Shown: piece by piece, positions 44,869 through 56,599 of the stretch
Position numbering within the stretch: position 1 is the stretch's first letter
How the letters are laid out: each line of letters begins with the position of its first letter
Assembly (NCBI GenBank): GCA_027475525.1
Contig: JAMWFC010000124.1
Location: 1 to 64,000 of the forward strand
Direction: 5' to 3'
Length of the DNA: 64,000 nt
DNA from: Macrolepiota albuminosa
Taxonomy: Eukaryota; Basidiomycota; Agaricomycetes; Agaricales; Agaricaceae
Made by a program: the position numbers and the translations under genes
The notes under the pieces: model-generated
Seen by the model: only the letters and a program-made list of their open reading frames with translations
Told to the model about the DNA's origin: nothing
Database searches by the model: none

Positions 44869-45537
44869 GTGACGAGCATTGTCCGGTCATATCGATATGT
44901 TTTCTCCCACTACGTCACGAAATACCAAGCCTCGTGCTTTTGTGGCCAAGTCAATTACACAATTGTCCACGATGCGCCACTGGATTCAAAGTTCTGTCAT
45001 TGCACAACATGCCAAATGCTCCACGGCGCTCCATTCCAATCTCGCACACACACACCACTAATAACTAATCTTCCCATAATCAGGCATTCATATTCGAGAA
45101 GGAAGACATTTGTTTCACCCGCGGATTTAACCAGTTGGACTTCTGGAATGCATCACACAAATCCAACGATCACGTTCTCCCCTGTAAAGTCCTTTGCAAA
45201 CGATGCCATATACCCATCATGGACCAAGGACGGACAATGTTCATGCTTTTCCCTACCTTGATTAATTTCGAGACACCTCGTGACAGAGAAAAGTTCCGGC
45301 CGACGTAAGATTCTCTCGTCATCAAGACCCCACCTTGATTAATTTCGAGACACCTCGTGACAGAGAAAAGTTCCGGCCGACGTAAGATTCTCTCGTCATC
45401 AAGACCCCACTATGACCCGATTTCCCTTCTAGGTGCCATATATATACAGTCAGTGTGTGATGGATATCTTCGATTGGCTTCCAAAGTTTGCAGAGCACAA
45501 AGGTGGTGACCAAATTCCAGAAATACGACATCAATAA
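44869..45537 (+). CDS. GFA/CENP-V-like zinc-binding protein
   Basis: This family binds zinc through cysteine pairs; some members act on S-hydroxymethyl-glutathione, but most fungal paralogs have no known substrate. Seen: SCFCGQVNYTIVHDAPL, then CHCTTCQMLHGAPFQ, an intron, FIFEKEDICFTRGFNQLDF, and CKRCHIPIMDQGRTMFMLFP. All of the expected cysteine motifs are present. The last exon reads QCVMDIFDWLPKFAEHKGGD with a stop at 45537. An exact 77-bp tandem copy at 45256-45409 falls across the end of the fourth coding block and its intron; removing one copy restores a normal intron. The gene is divergent from the aspartic protease, about 0.1 kb apart. Confidence 0.75.
45256..45409. repeat. Exact 77-bp tandem duplication (probable assembly join)
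   Basis: 45256-45332 equals 45333-45409 exactly. It interrupts the GFA-like gene. Confidence 0.9.
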
Positions 45538-45564
45538 CATTCATAATAAATACACTGCCATCCG

Positions 45565-45845
45565 TGTAAGTCAATTCCCATCACGAGTTGTCGTTACCTA
45601 CACTGTATATCCGTGAAAAGATGCCGAAGTGAATTCGAGGGTAATCAATGATGTGGTTATGATCCTGTTCCACGCTGCGGATGTCAAATGTACGAGGACC
45701 GTCACCACCGTTACGGCACAGCAGCAAAGGGTCGAGTTCGCTCGCCAGTCAACGAACCTACTACCGCTCAGAGAGAATCATTATAACCAACACTTGCCTG
45801 TAAAATCGAACGATCCATTTGGCTGTGCCACGAAATGGTAATACA
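45565..45845 (-). pseudogene. Decayed partial copy of the neighbouring membrane-protein gene
   Basis: This stretch aligns in the same orientation with about 46780-47170. Shared words include CAATTCCCATCA, ACCGTCACCACC, GGCACAGCAG and CACTTGCCTGTAAAAT. Indels break the frame. It is a local tandem duplicate of the ectodomain-coding part of the gene at 45925-47283. Confidence 0.65.
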
Positions 45846-45924
45846 CATTGCAAATAAATAGAATACATAAAATCTGTAATGTACAACGGTATATAATGAC
45901 TTCTAGAGTTACATCCACCCAGCA

Positions 45925-47283
45925 TCATGTAGTATGATACAACGGTAACGGCTCTGTAAAATGACTATCAGAAGTCCGTCCACGTCTATTCTCCCTCGCA
46001 GCCTCCTCGCCTTTCCTCATCGCCCGCGTCTGTTCAATCGTCGCCTGACTATACCCAAACCCATCCGAAACATTCGCTGATCCCCTCTTGCGCCTACTCG
46101 ACTTGGACGCCTTGACCGGCTTCGGCACAGCAGCCAACACCTGATCCCTACTCAGCGGTTCTCGTTCTCGTACGGACGTATCAGAGTGTCGTTGTTGTCG
46201 CTGTAACGCATCAGCATGCCGTCGTCTACGACGTATAAAGAACAAGCCAAGAGCTATCAACAACAAAACAGAAACGACTCCCCCGATCACACCTCCTGCT
46301 ATCTTTCCCGCTTCGTCTTTGCTTGTGCTAGCGATTGTGGAGACGGGGGAGACAGGAGCGTTGGACGCCGATGCGTCGGGGTATGGAGGTACCGGCGGAG
46401 CAGGCAACGGCACGGCAGTAGTATCGACATAGAGATGATGCAGCACTAACGGGGAATCGATAGTAGAATTCCCTCTATAGAAGACCTCGACAGAGTGCTT
46501 TTGGTGAGGAAGCTCATGTGTGGTGAAAAAAGTCCAATTAAGACCAGGTTTTGGTGTGGCATTAAAGCGCTTCTCATGCTTTCCATCAATAATGTATGAG
46601 CCATTCACTGGTTTCGGTGGTGATTCAAGAGGAATGGAGCCGACCCAACTGAGCCGCGTACCTATGTTGGTCGAATAAGACACTAGCAAACCCACAAGAC
46701 AAACCACATACCGTTGAATGTTATCTTTACGCTCGATTTCGTCTTGTTAGTCTGTATAGATGATACGTCGAGGAATGACCAATTCCCATCATGAGTTATC
46801 GCTGGGTCGTTACCTAGGATCTTGATCGTATACCCGTGCGAAGGTGTCGAATTTGAAGTGAACTCGAGGTAATCAAGGGAGATGTGGCTATGATTCTGTT
46901 CATTGCTACGGATTTCAAATATATGAGGCCCGTCACCACCAAGCGAGTCATTACGGCACAACAGAGGGTCGGCATCCTGAGAACTGATCGGGACGCCATC
47001 TACGTAGCACTTGTAAGGGCCACTCGTCGAATTTTTGCCGTGGTGGAACCCAAACGCAGCAATCGACGAACCTACTTGACGATTCCCAACCGCCCAAAAA
47101 CAATCATTGTAATCCAACACTTGCCTGTAAAATTAAATGAGAGATATCTCGACCGAGTCCACGTGCCGCGAAATGGTAATGCACTCCCTGCTGAAGAGTC
47201 AGAGTCAGACTTAGAACTAATCCGACGGCGCCCGTAAGAGACGCCACGATCCGAATCGTCAACAACAAAAGTGGTAAGAGACA
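45925..47283 (-). CDS. Single-pass membrane protein with agaric-type beta-sandwich ectodomain
   Basis: The start at 47283 reads MSLTTFVVDDSDRGVSYGRR. An intron near 47125 is followed by VLDYNDCFWAVGNRQVGSSI, FGFHHGKNSTSGPYKCYVDG, and IFEIRSNEQNHSHISLDYLE. Many NxS/T sites indicate a glycosylated outside part. A second intron near 46700-46730 leads to the second half (WVGSIPLESPPKPVNGSYII). Then come a Pro-rich stalk, one membrane helix (GKIAGGVIGGVVSVLLLIAL) and a basic tail ending LPLYHTT. The layout is that of a large agaric family of unknown role, possibly wall or carbohydrate sensing. No enzyme motif was found. Confidence 0.65.
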
Positions 47284-47299
47284 TGCTACTTGCCCAGTG

Positions 47300-48879
47300 A
47301 GAAAACCACATCTTATATACGTCCGCCACTATTGAGTATCTGATGCTCAATGCCCTGTTGATAGCGGCACAGCACCGGACTCCAGTTTCATCGTGATCAA
47401 AGGCTTGTCATCATTCCAATATAGTGTCCCCGCAGGCGTTGGATGATGATGATGGATCGTGCATAGACATAAACCACGTAAAGATGGCCACTGCATCTTG
47501 TTCGGACTCCTTGATCCATCATGTGACCGATTCTTGTATGGTTGCGTCGTTTGTTTCCAGACAACTAGAGTAGTTGCTATGATATCATGTATTTCACGGT
47601 GTCGAAGTCAACAGTCAATCAACTGACTATATAACAGAAAATAGTACCGATTGTTCATTTCTTAGAAGGGTGGGAAGTCATCTCTGAGAAACCTAATGCG
47701 ATAGCACATCAAAGACACCGGAAATATCCAAGATCATCTCAACGTTCCTGCCAACCGTATACTCCCACCAGCTAGGGTTTGCTTGACAAAGACACCGGAA
47801 ATATCCAAGATCATCTCAACGTTCCTGCCAACCGTATACTCCCACCAGCTAGGGTTTGCTTGACCGCGTGTGATGCCTGCCTCAACTGAGACATTTTTAT
47901 GAAGTATCCCTTGTAAGGCTCATCACACACCTAAATTCAGATATTTCCCGTGTCTTCCGGCCCTTTCTGAATCTCATCTAATCTTATCCACCTCAACAAG
48001 TATAAGGGCAGTGCTCGATCTGCAAGTAATCTCAAGGAACATTGAAGAGCTTCGATGCGCTGGACAAGTCGGTGAGTACAAGAAGATTTTTTTTTCTGTC
48101 CACACGGTATGTACACAAATGGGAGCTCTTTAGACAGCCCGACTCGTATTTGGGCATGAGATCGACACATTGATCATGTAGAGTTGGCTGACGTACATCT
48201 GTAATATGGAAAAGGCGTTGTATGGAATTCATTGACATATGAAACCACTCAACCTCTGTCTTGTACGAGTGACTGTACTTTTAACTTTTGATGGAGGTCT
48301 TCCGGCGTCGAGGGAAGAGAACAAATCCAGGTCAAGGAGCGAAGACCATCATCTCACGTAGATCGATAGAACCACAAGGGAGAAGATTCAAGACGCTTAC
48401 CACAAAACACGTCTTCGACCAGATTCGAGAAAGCACGACAAATACAAGTAACCACAACGAACGTACGACGACGCAGGTTATCGTGCGCGAAGAAAAAGAT
48501 CATGTAAAGCCTGTTGAACATTCCTTGAACAAGGAATCAGTAAAGAAAAAGACACATCAACACTTGGGTCGGTAACTTGACGATGTGAAAGCTTCTCCAT
48601 CTTTCCCTCCCTGATAGGATACTGCATCAAAGTTGGTACAATTGTAAGTGTTTTCGACGTGTCTGATCTATGTCAAGTGCAGTGACAGAGTAAGGATAGT
48701 GTTGTAATATTGTGGGTGACATGGAAGACCACTTAAAAGGTTTACGGGCGCATGAGACCTCGGTTGCTAAGCAGAGGAAACCTTGGCGACGCCCTGAACT
48801 CTGATGCACGTGCCGATTTGTCAGCGTCGATCGTGCAGTGATTCTCTGACGTGCCAACGCTTCTTTTAAGTTTGAGACG
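47300..48879. other. Intergenic region between the membrane protein and the oxysterol-binding protein
   Basis: No convincing gene was seen. It holds an exact 77-bp tandem copy (47710-47863) and short open frames (47937-48575) without domains. Confidence 0.4.
47710..47863. repeat. Exact 77-bp tandem duplication (probable assembly join)
   Basis: 47710-47786 equals 47787-47863 exactly. Confidence 0.9.
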
Positions 48880-51800
48880 ATGCCTGCCGAGTCCATTCAC
48901 TCGACGACTTCAAGCAGCAGTAAGTTTCCAAACTGTGGCGCACTTCCAAATATGTTAATCATCGCAGAATCAGACACTTTCTATCAAGTTAAACTCCTCC
49001 AAGCACTCCGTAATGGCGAGCGCGTCTTTCGTCCTAGAGTGGACGTATTCTCACTTCTTTTCCAGGAGATCCAGCGCTTATTTATCCCTTTCTCGACGAA
49101 ATCGCCAAGGACAAGCGCAAGAGTATGGTACCATCAGGCCAAGCAATCGATACAGGCGCAGCAGCCCTCCATCTCGCCATCCGCTGTGCCACAGCCCCAA
49201 TTGTAGCTCTGCTCCTGTCTCATCGGGCGATCTCGCCAAATGGGGTCCATCCCCCTGGCTCAGGAACGACCCCGCTCCATCTGGCCGCGTCTCTCGGCCG
49301 CATCGACATCGTGCAGATGTTACTCGAGCAGGAAGGTATCGACGACACGCTGCGGGACGCTCAAGGAAGATCAGTGAAAGCGGTTGCGAAAGGCAAGGAC
49401 GTAGTGAAAGCTATACAAGGTACACTCTCCTCAATCTTGTTTTCGTGATCTCCCTTCGAAAAAAGACCCTCCTTCAGACTCGCATGCGTTCCTCAATGCA
49501 TCGTTTCGGTCTTTACTCCGGTCCTATATTCTCTCCCCGCCCACAGCACCTCCACCTCCCGCCCTTATCGATTCACTCAGTACTCCGCGAACTCGATTCA
49601 TAAACCTTTCATACCTCGACGACACCTCTGGCGTGTCTCTTCTTCACGAGGCTGCGCGCAGGCGCGACCTCCGTCTTATTGAACTTGCAGTACGCGCCGG
49701 CGCGGATGTTTTCGCTCGAGATCGGCGAGGGAGGATGCCTGGAGAGGGACTGGGGGCGGCAAAGGACGAGCGAGTTCGTGCTTTCTTGAAGCAATGTTAG
49801 TACGCGGTCAATTGTGTTGTTATGTCCTCACATTCTTTCGACAGTTGCTAACCATGATTCTACGTTGCTCGGAGAAGCAGAAGCATCGGCTTTGGGTGCA
49901 GATCCTCCTACTATGAAAGGATATCTTAACAAGTACACAAACGTCGCGAAAGGATACAATACCCGCTGGTTCGTCTTGAAGAACGGTATCCTCTCTTGTA
50001 TGTCTTATTTTCTCCTTTCTTCTTACCTTCTTTTCTTTTTTCAATTCAAATCTAAAACGTACTACATCTCATCCTTATCCCTTTTTTATCCCACTTCCTC
50101 AAACATACGCTCACATCAATCCCTAGACTACCGCCATCAATCTGACGAAACCGTCACCTCCCGTGGTTCTATCTCCCTCAAATCCGCCAACCTCAGGCTC
50201 CCTCCTCCAACCACGACGACGTCCACATCATATCTCTCCGCTCCCAACCTCACGCCGAGCAACAGAAACCCTTCTAGCAATACTAACGACCGCTTGCGCA
50301 TCGAAGTCCACGCTCACGGACAAAAGTGGTACATGAAAGCAAACCATCATGTCGAAGCTGCGCGATGGGCAGCCGCGTTACGGAAGAGCGCAGAGTGGGC
50401 GAGGAGGGAAGAGGGTGAGGCGAGTAGTGCGAGTGTGGGTGTTGGTGGAACTTCGAGTCTGAGAGGCGTCGAGAGGGAGAGGAGGCTGAGTGCGGAGAGT
50501 GCAGACAGTTTTGGGCGCAGTGTGAGAAGCAAAGCTGGGACGCTGCTACGCAAGGCCCGGGGTGGACATGTGAGCGGGGATGGGAGTGCAAACACAAGTT
50601 TCGGGACGACTGAAGGAGCCGATGCGATACCTGATTTGGGGCTCGGTGCCAAGTCGGGTGAACAGCAGGAGGAGGAAGGGGAGAACGGATATGAGGAGGA
50701 TGACGAAGATGAGGAGGAGGAAAGCTTGATGGGTAGTGGCGAAGGAAATTCACGCAACCCACCACACGAGAGCGTGTACGAACTCCAAGGCAACACGGCG
50801 CTGGCACAGATGGAGCTCACGTTGCAGCTCGTCTCGGCACTCGGTACCAGCGCGATGTCTCCATCCGTTTCCACCTCGACAACTCCATTACCGACACCAG
50901 AGACCACGTCATCGACACCCTCACCCGCTGCCGCGCTCCTCTCCTCCCTACAGACCGCACACTCTATGCTCTTGGAGCACATCCAGATGTCACAGGAGCG
51001 GGACACGTGGTTTCGTGCGCAGGCTCAAAGTGCGCGAAGGAGGCAAGCGGTTTGGGCTGAGAGTCTTGCGACGGTTGTGAGAGAGGGCGAGGGGCTAGAG
51101 AGGGAGCTGCGCACGAGAAGTAGGAGGCGGGGAAGTAGGTTTTTCGATGCGAGTGAGGGTGCATTTGGGAACACAGTCAGAGGGAGACTGCTGGCGTTGG
51201 GCACTCCTAAGAGTGGGGTCGTGCACGAGGAGGGTGCCGAGGTCGATACCCAGGCTCCGAGCCGCGTGGGAGGGTTGCCGACGACCCCGTCTACAGCTCT
51301 GGCTACCACTTCCATGTCTAATTCGACATTGACAATGTCCTCTTTGAGTTCCTATGTCGCTCCAACATCAACCTCTGTTGTCTCTGTTCTAAATCAGATT
51401 GCTAGTCCCTTATCGATCCATCCGCCTACCATTACGGCACCCGCAGTTCCAGTAGACGACGAAGAAGGCGAACTTACAGATGATGAAGATGAATTTTTCG
51501 ACGCCATTGAATCGGGTACTCTACCTGGCCTCGTCGTCCCATCTGCCCTATCGCCCCCTGCACCCGTCTTGACTCCTACTACCGCCACGCCCTCTACCAT
51601 GTCGTCAATGTCTCTCTTCCGCAACTCACCACTCAATATCCCTGCGGCTCCTTACGCCGGATACCTCAAGCTTCGTTCTCATTTGAATTTGACCGAGGAG
51701 AGGCCAAGTACGAGCTTGTGGAGCGTGTTGAAGCATAGTATAGGGAAGGATCTCACGAAGATAAGTTTTCCCGTGTTCTTCAATGAGCCGACGAGTATGT

Positions 51801-53237
51801 TACAAAGGATGGCGGAGGATATGGAGTTTACTGAATGCTGTAAGTTTTTAGTGTGCTCTTGATGATATGGCGTCGCTGACGTACTTCCATAGTGGATGCG
51901 GCAGTGAAAGAAGAAGATCCATTGAGACGTATCGCATTCGTGGCGGCTTTTGCGATGTCGAACTACTCGTCTACGATCGGGCGGATCGCAAAGCCTTTTA
52001 ATCCGATGTTGGTTAGTCAAGTCCAGCCTCTCTTGCGAGTGAATGACGCTCACTCATTTGGCAGAGCGAGACGTTCGAGTACGTGCGGTTCGACAAGGAG
52101 TTTAGGTATTACTCGGAACAGGTGAGCCATCACCCTCCCATCTCGGCGTGCTGGGCCGAATCACCATCATGGCACTACTATGGCGAAGTTCGTATCCTTC
52201 ATCTCTTTACTCCTTGACTTTCTTGAGCACATTTCTTGCAGGTCGATGCCCAAAACAAGTTCATGGGAAAGTCCTTTGAGATCAGGCCAACGGGTATCGC
52301 GCATGCAGAGCTCATTCTTCCCGCTGACCGAGTCGGTGATGGCTATCCAAAGGCGCCTACGAGGTTTGGGCCGGACAAGGTCGTTGAGCACTATAGCTGG
52401 AAGAAGGTCACGACAAACGTGTCGGGCTTTATTCTCGGCTCGCCTACTATCGATCATTATGGTGACATGATCGTGAGTTTGACAGTGTCTTATTCTTCAC
52501 TTCCTTCTTAATAAAGTTTTCTATAGATAACCAATCATAGAACAGGCGACCAGTGTATCCTCACATTCAAACCCCGTGGGTGGCGAGGCAAGGATGCTTT
52601 TGAAATTGCAGGCCATGTCGTCGACGCTTCAGGTCAGCTGGCGTATCGCATTGCTGGACGATGGAACTCGCAACTCATCGCGAGTCCCGCAAGTCCCACC
52701 ACCCTTGCTCTAAATCCCGACTTGGATCTTGATTGCGAGTCAGATTCTCTCTCTTCCTCTCTTCGATCCACCACCTCCGCCCCCGCTCACTTCCTACTAT
52801 GGCGCAATTCCGAGAAACGTGTCGGGTCTCCGTTCAACCTCACACCATTTGCCATCACCCTCAATGATTGTCCTAAGGATACGCTTGTACCTTATATCTG
52901 CCCGACGGACTGTAGATTACGTCCTGATCAACGAGCATTCGAAATGGGCAAGTGGGAGTTGGCTAACGATCTTAAGAGGATGCAGGAGGATAAGCAGCGA
53001 GCAATCCGCAAGGCGCGTGAGGAGGGACGGATGGCACCGCATCGACCGAGGTGGTTTACAGCCGAGACGGATGGCGATACAGGTGAGCGTGTCTGGTCAC
53101 CATCGCGTATTGGGGATGGAACCTTGGAATATTGGTCAGAAAGGGAGAGGGTGTTCAAGGAAGGCGGGAATGCCAAGGTTAAGTGGAAGGATGTTGACGA
53201 CATCTTCATCGAAGCCCCGGACAATATCAAATTCTAG
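48880..53237 (+). CDS. Oxysterol-binding protein, Osh1/Swh1 type (ankyrin, PH, FFAT, ORD)
   Basis: This is a lipid transfer protein expected at ER contact sites, exchanging sterol or PI4P. The start at 48880 is MPAESIHSTTSSSS, with the first intron just after. Ankyrin repeats follow (GTTPLHLAASLGRIDIVQML at about 49262; VSLLHEAARRRDLRLIELAV at about 49640). A PH domain starts at about 49914 (MKGYLNKYTNVAKGYNTRWF) and ends WAAALRKSAEW. After a long Ser/acidic linker a perfect FFAT motif EFFDAIE lies at 51491-51511, for binding VAP proteins on the ER. The ORD starts FPVFFNEPTSMLQRMAEDME and carries the family fingerprint EQVSHHPP at 52117-52140. It ends DIFIEAPDNIKF at 53237. About eight introns are present. 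All domains are complete. Confidence 0.9.
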
Positions 53238-53239
53238 TT

Positions 53240-55150
53240 CGTGTTTTTTTCAGACATCTATATGTGCTCTGGAAGCTGGTTACCCATTGACATTATTGTA
53301 CGTTACCATAATTTCTAATCCAATCCTGCATCACTGGGTTTTGTCAACCCTTTTAATCCCCATCACGCCTTGGTCAACCATCGATTATCATCTCCTGGTT
53401 CCACCAACTCTCAGTGATTCCAGGTAGACATTGATATAAAGCTTTTGACGTAGACGGTCGCATTATCCATCAATATACAAGCCTGTAAGTGCTGATCCAA
53501 GTGTTTAGCTGGGCCGAAACCCGAGGACACAACCTCTCTAAGTATGGACTAGAATTCACGAATGGAGAAAAACTACTTTCGAGTCAACTTCATGTGCCTC
53601 CTCCGTTCAGTTTCTTCCGGCGTGTTTCAGACGACGTTTTACCTACCACTCCGTTTGAGCTGCAGCCGTTACAATCGTATCTACCAGCCTCTTCTTGACG
53701 AGTCACCCTTGCGTGTCTGGATGATGTCACAATTCTTGCTCATTTTTAGGTGATGTATACTTTATTTCGCGTTTCTTTCCCTTTCCTTCGTTTGTGTGAC
53801 ATCTATACTGCATGCCTTTGTTCCGAACGCACTGCCCTGTCCCATCGTTCCATTTTTCACGTCTGATCTCTCCCCTCATTTTATTTCTCTTCTTCGCGCA
53901 TTAACTTTCATGTTCAGAGTGACGTATACTGATAAGGTCCAAGAAGTGTCACCACAGCCTTGTTGGTACTCTGGCCGAACATTATATACGCATGTCACTC
54001 ACAGAAACTATGAATACTTAAAGGTGGTTTATTTGAGTATTGCTTATTACAGAACACGAAAGGCTGTTGAAACACGTTTGGTGGAGATGTGGACATTTGA
54101 CTTATCGGGATACATAACTCGTACTCCTTCTTTCCAGCTGGGGTATACCTGCCGGAAGAAGGAACGATGTGGGTTGATATACAAGAAGTCGGGCTGTGTG
54201 TCGTATTAACTATTTTCAACACCATTCATCCTGTTAGATGGAAAACGGCATGTCGTTCGTCAGCGGAATAATACTATTCCTATCCCAAAGATTCCTTACC
54301 TTGTATACTGACCCCTGTCCAGATGAGATAAGTCGGCCACGCCTATTTCTGCATAACGGCCGACCTTTATCACCGTTCTCCAGACGAGGTCTACAAACAA
54401 CTAGCAATTACCTCCAGAAAAGTCCAATTTCATGGATCAAACTAGCCAAATCCGATATCCAAATGTTCCTGAATAACGAAATCCTCACTAATCCTGTCAT
54501 GCAAACCCACATTTCACATCTATTACGTACCTGTCATCTCCCAATACTTTTCGCATAGCCATTTCACCGAAGTTTCAAGGCGCTGCGCGACCTAACTGTC
54601 CATTCCCACCCCCCTGTCGCAAATTTCTGTGAAGGATTGCAAATAACACCCGTTTGAGATTGTTATGAGTCAGTCTTTTTAAAGACATAACGACATGGAG
54701 TATTACACCGGGGTCCTGTAAACATGTTGCTCGGATCCACTGATGGAGCTTTTGAAGACAAGATGAATGGGACGAAATCTCTCTCACACATCTGAAACCA
54801 GAGCTCAGATGATTGCCCTGCGAGTCCAAGCGAACAGCCGATGTCCACTCCGATAAACCAAAAGGATACACAGTGCAACAAATACTCGAGTACGGGGTAT
54901 AATATCTCCAAATTCCAATACATCAGTAGGTATCATGCGCGATACAAGCAATGAATAAAATACGTTTAACTTTAAGCCTTTAAGTATACTCAAAAACGAG
55001 GGTGGGTGGGTTGGCGGTATATATAGTCCGGAACCTGGCAGTGAAGGGTATGAGATTGTGGGGTTTCCTGTTCGATAAACGAGAAGTGAAAACGAAAGCG
55101 TGTATATCTGAGGGTTTCCGTAAGCAAGGAGGGCCCTAGAAAGCCTTGGA
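53240..55150. other. Intergenic region, no recognisable gene
   Basis: Several open frames of 60-140 codons (for example 53796-54209 and 54238-54558) show no domain, splice pattern or codon bias that supports them. Part is the 3' UTR of the oxysterol-binding protein gene and of the convergent tetraspanin gene. Confidence 0.4.
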
Positions 55151-55152
55151 AA

Positions 55153-56590
55153 TCATGTTATCCGTGGAGACTTGTGTGAACCAGGCGCAGTATGATACGA
55201 CGGCCTAGGCCTATCCTGCACATTTTGAAGCACACTCTCCTTCGACCTCTTCAAAATATCGTCCGCCACATCTGCACCATACCGCTCTGCCAGCTGATTC
55301 GCATAATTATCCATGATGACCGCCATACTACTCAGCGAAAGGCGATAGCGCTTTGGCATCATGCCCTTGCCGAATCTATAAGTGACGTGGTTCGAGCAGA
55401 GGAGCGCGGCGATCATGACGAAGAGGTGGACCGGCACGAGGATGAAGGCGACTGCAAACCAGCGTTTGAGAATCATGCGCTCGAAATCCAGGTAGGGTTT
55501 CTTGCACCCGGGGAGGACGCTCCGGGAGTAACACGTCTGTGTGACGGTCGCCTCGACGAACGGGGAGAAATAGCCGCAGCAGTTGAGCTGATTTTGGATG
55601 CGGGCACGGCCTTGGACGCCGAGCGCGCGTGACCACTGTGCGTTGATTTTACCGCTGAGATTGAACGCTTGGCGCCGGTAGCACATGTAACCTGGAGTAA
55701 CGAGGAATGCGAAGACGATCCAGAGGGTGAAGGTATAGACAGCGAGGAAGGATCGGTTGTTAAGGAGTATGCCGGCCCAGCCGATGAGGGCGGTGAAGAC
55801 GCCAGCTGAGGCGGCGATGGTGGAGATAATGAGCTCAGGACGGTTGCCTACGCGGACGATATCCGCGTGGTGCCAGACGTTGAACCAGGTGAGGAGACAG
55901 AAAACGAGGGCGACGAGAGAGTAGCACGTCAGCTGATGAAATATCAATCATTGATACGAAAAGAGTGAAAAGACGTACCAGGATGTTGGAAAAGAACAAT
56001 ATCCATTTGAACCGATTCCACCGCAAGCGTGTCTTTTTACTCTTAGGCGGGCCTGGCCATATCCCATCGTAATCATCATCACCCGGCCCGCCAATACGAG
56101 CCTCGCCGCTTTTAAACGCATCTACCCCTCCACCGCGTTTGGGCACAATGTGTTCTATCCCTCTACCTTTCTTCCGTTTCCGAGTCGCATTGCCGCCGGA
56201 ATTGAGTAGAGTGGTGGAAAATTTCCTTGGCAGGTAGTTGACGGTCAACGAAACACCGCTCGTATCGGTTGTATCTCGACTATGCCGAGCTACGTTCTCA
56301 GCAAAGGGTGCACTGTCTGCGTCGAGATCGCCCAGCATGTGACGTGTCGAGGGCGCGTGTGAGTAAACCGAGCTGGAGGAAACGGAGACTGGTCGTGACC
56401 TAAATACACGTTGAGAGCTCGAACATGAAGCTTACTGCGGAGAACTCACGGGATATCCATCTGAGGACAAAGCAGATCAGCAGACGTTACGAGAAGAAAA
56501 AGTTCCCAGGGCGCTACATACCATATTGGGGCTGGATTGGCCAAGCCGTTGGGATTGGTCGTCGAGATACGTCGACCAGACGCGCTGCAT
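55153..56590 (-). CDS. Tetraspanin (basidiomycete Tsp2 type)
   Basis: This is a four-helix membrane protein. Tetraspanins organise membrane complexes, and in fungi some act in host or surface penetration. The start at 56590 reads MQRVWSTYLDDQSQRLGQSS. Two short introns give MDIPSRPVSVSSSSVYSHAP and a 120-residue cytoplasmic N-terminus, basic near the membrane (RLRWNRFKW). TM1 spans the intron at about 55930-55980 (ILFFSNIL / LTCYSLVALVFCLLTW). TM2 and TM3 follow (ELIISTIAASAGVFTALIGW; FLAVYTFTLWIVFAFLVTPG). The large loop contains NCCGYFSP, the tetraspanin CCG motif, with further cysteines. TM4 is FAVAFILVPVHLFVMIAALL, and a tail of about 85 residues ends SHKSPRIT. The gene appears intact. 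Confidence 0.85.
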
Positions 56591-56599
56591 GTTGAAAAC

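Noticed and set aside
50283..51006. Long minus-strand open frames opposite the oxysterol-binding protein linker
   Set aside because: They are Ser/Pro-rich shadows of a supported gene with complete domains.
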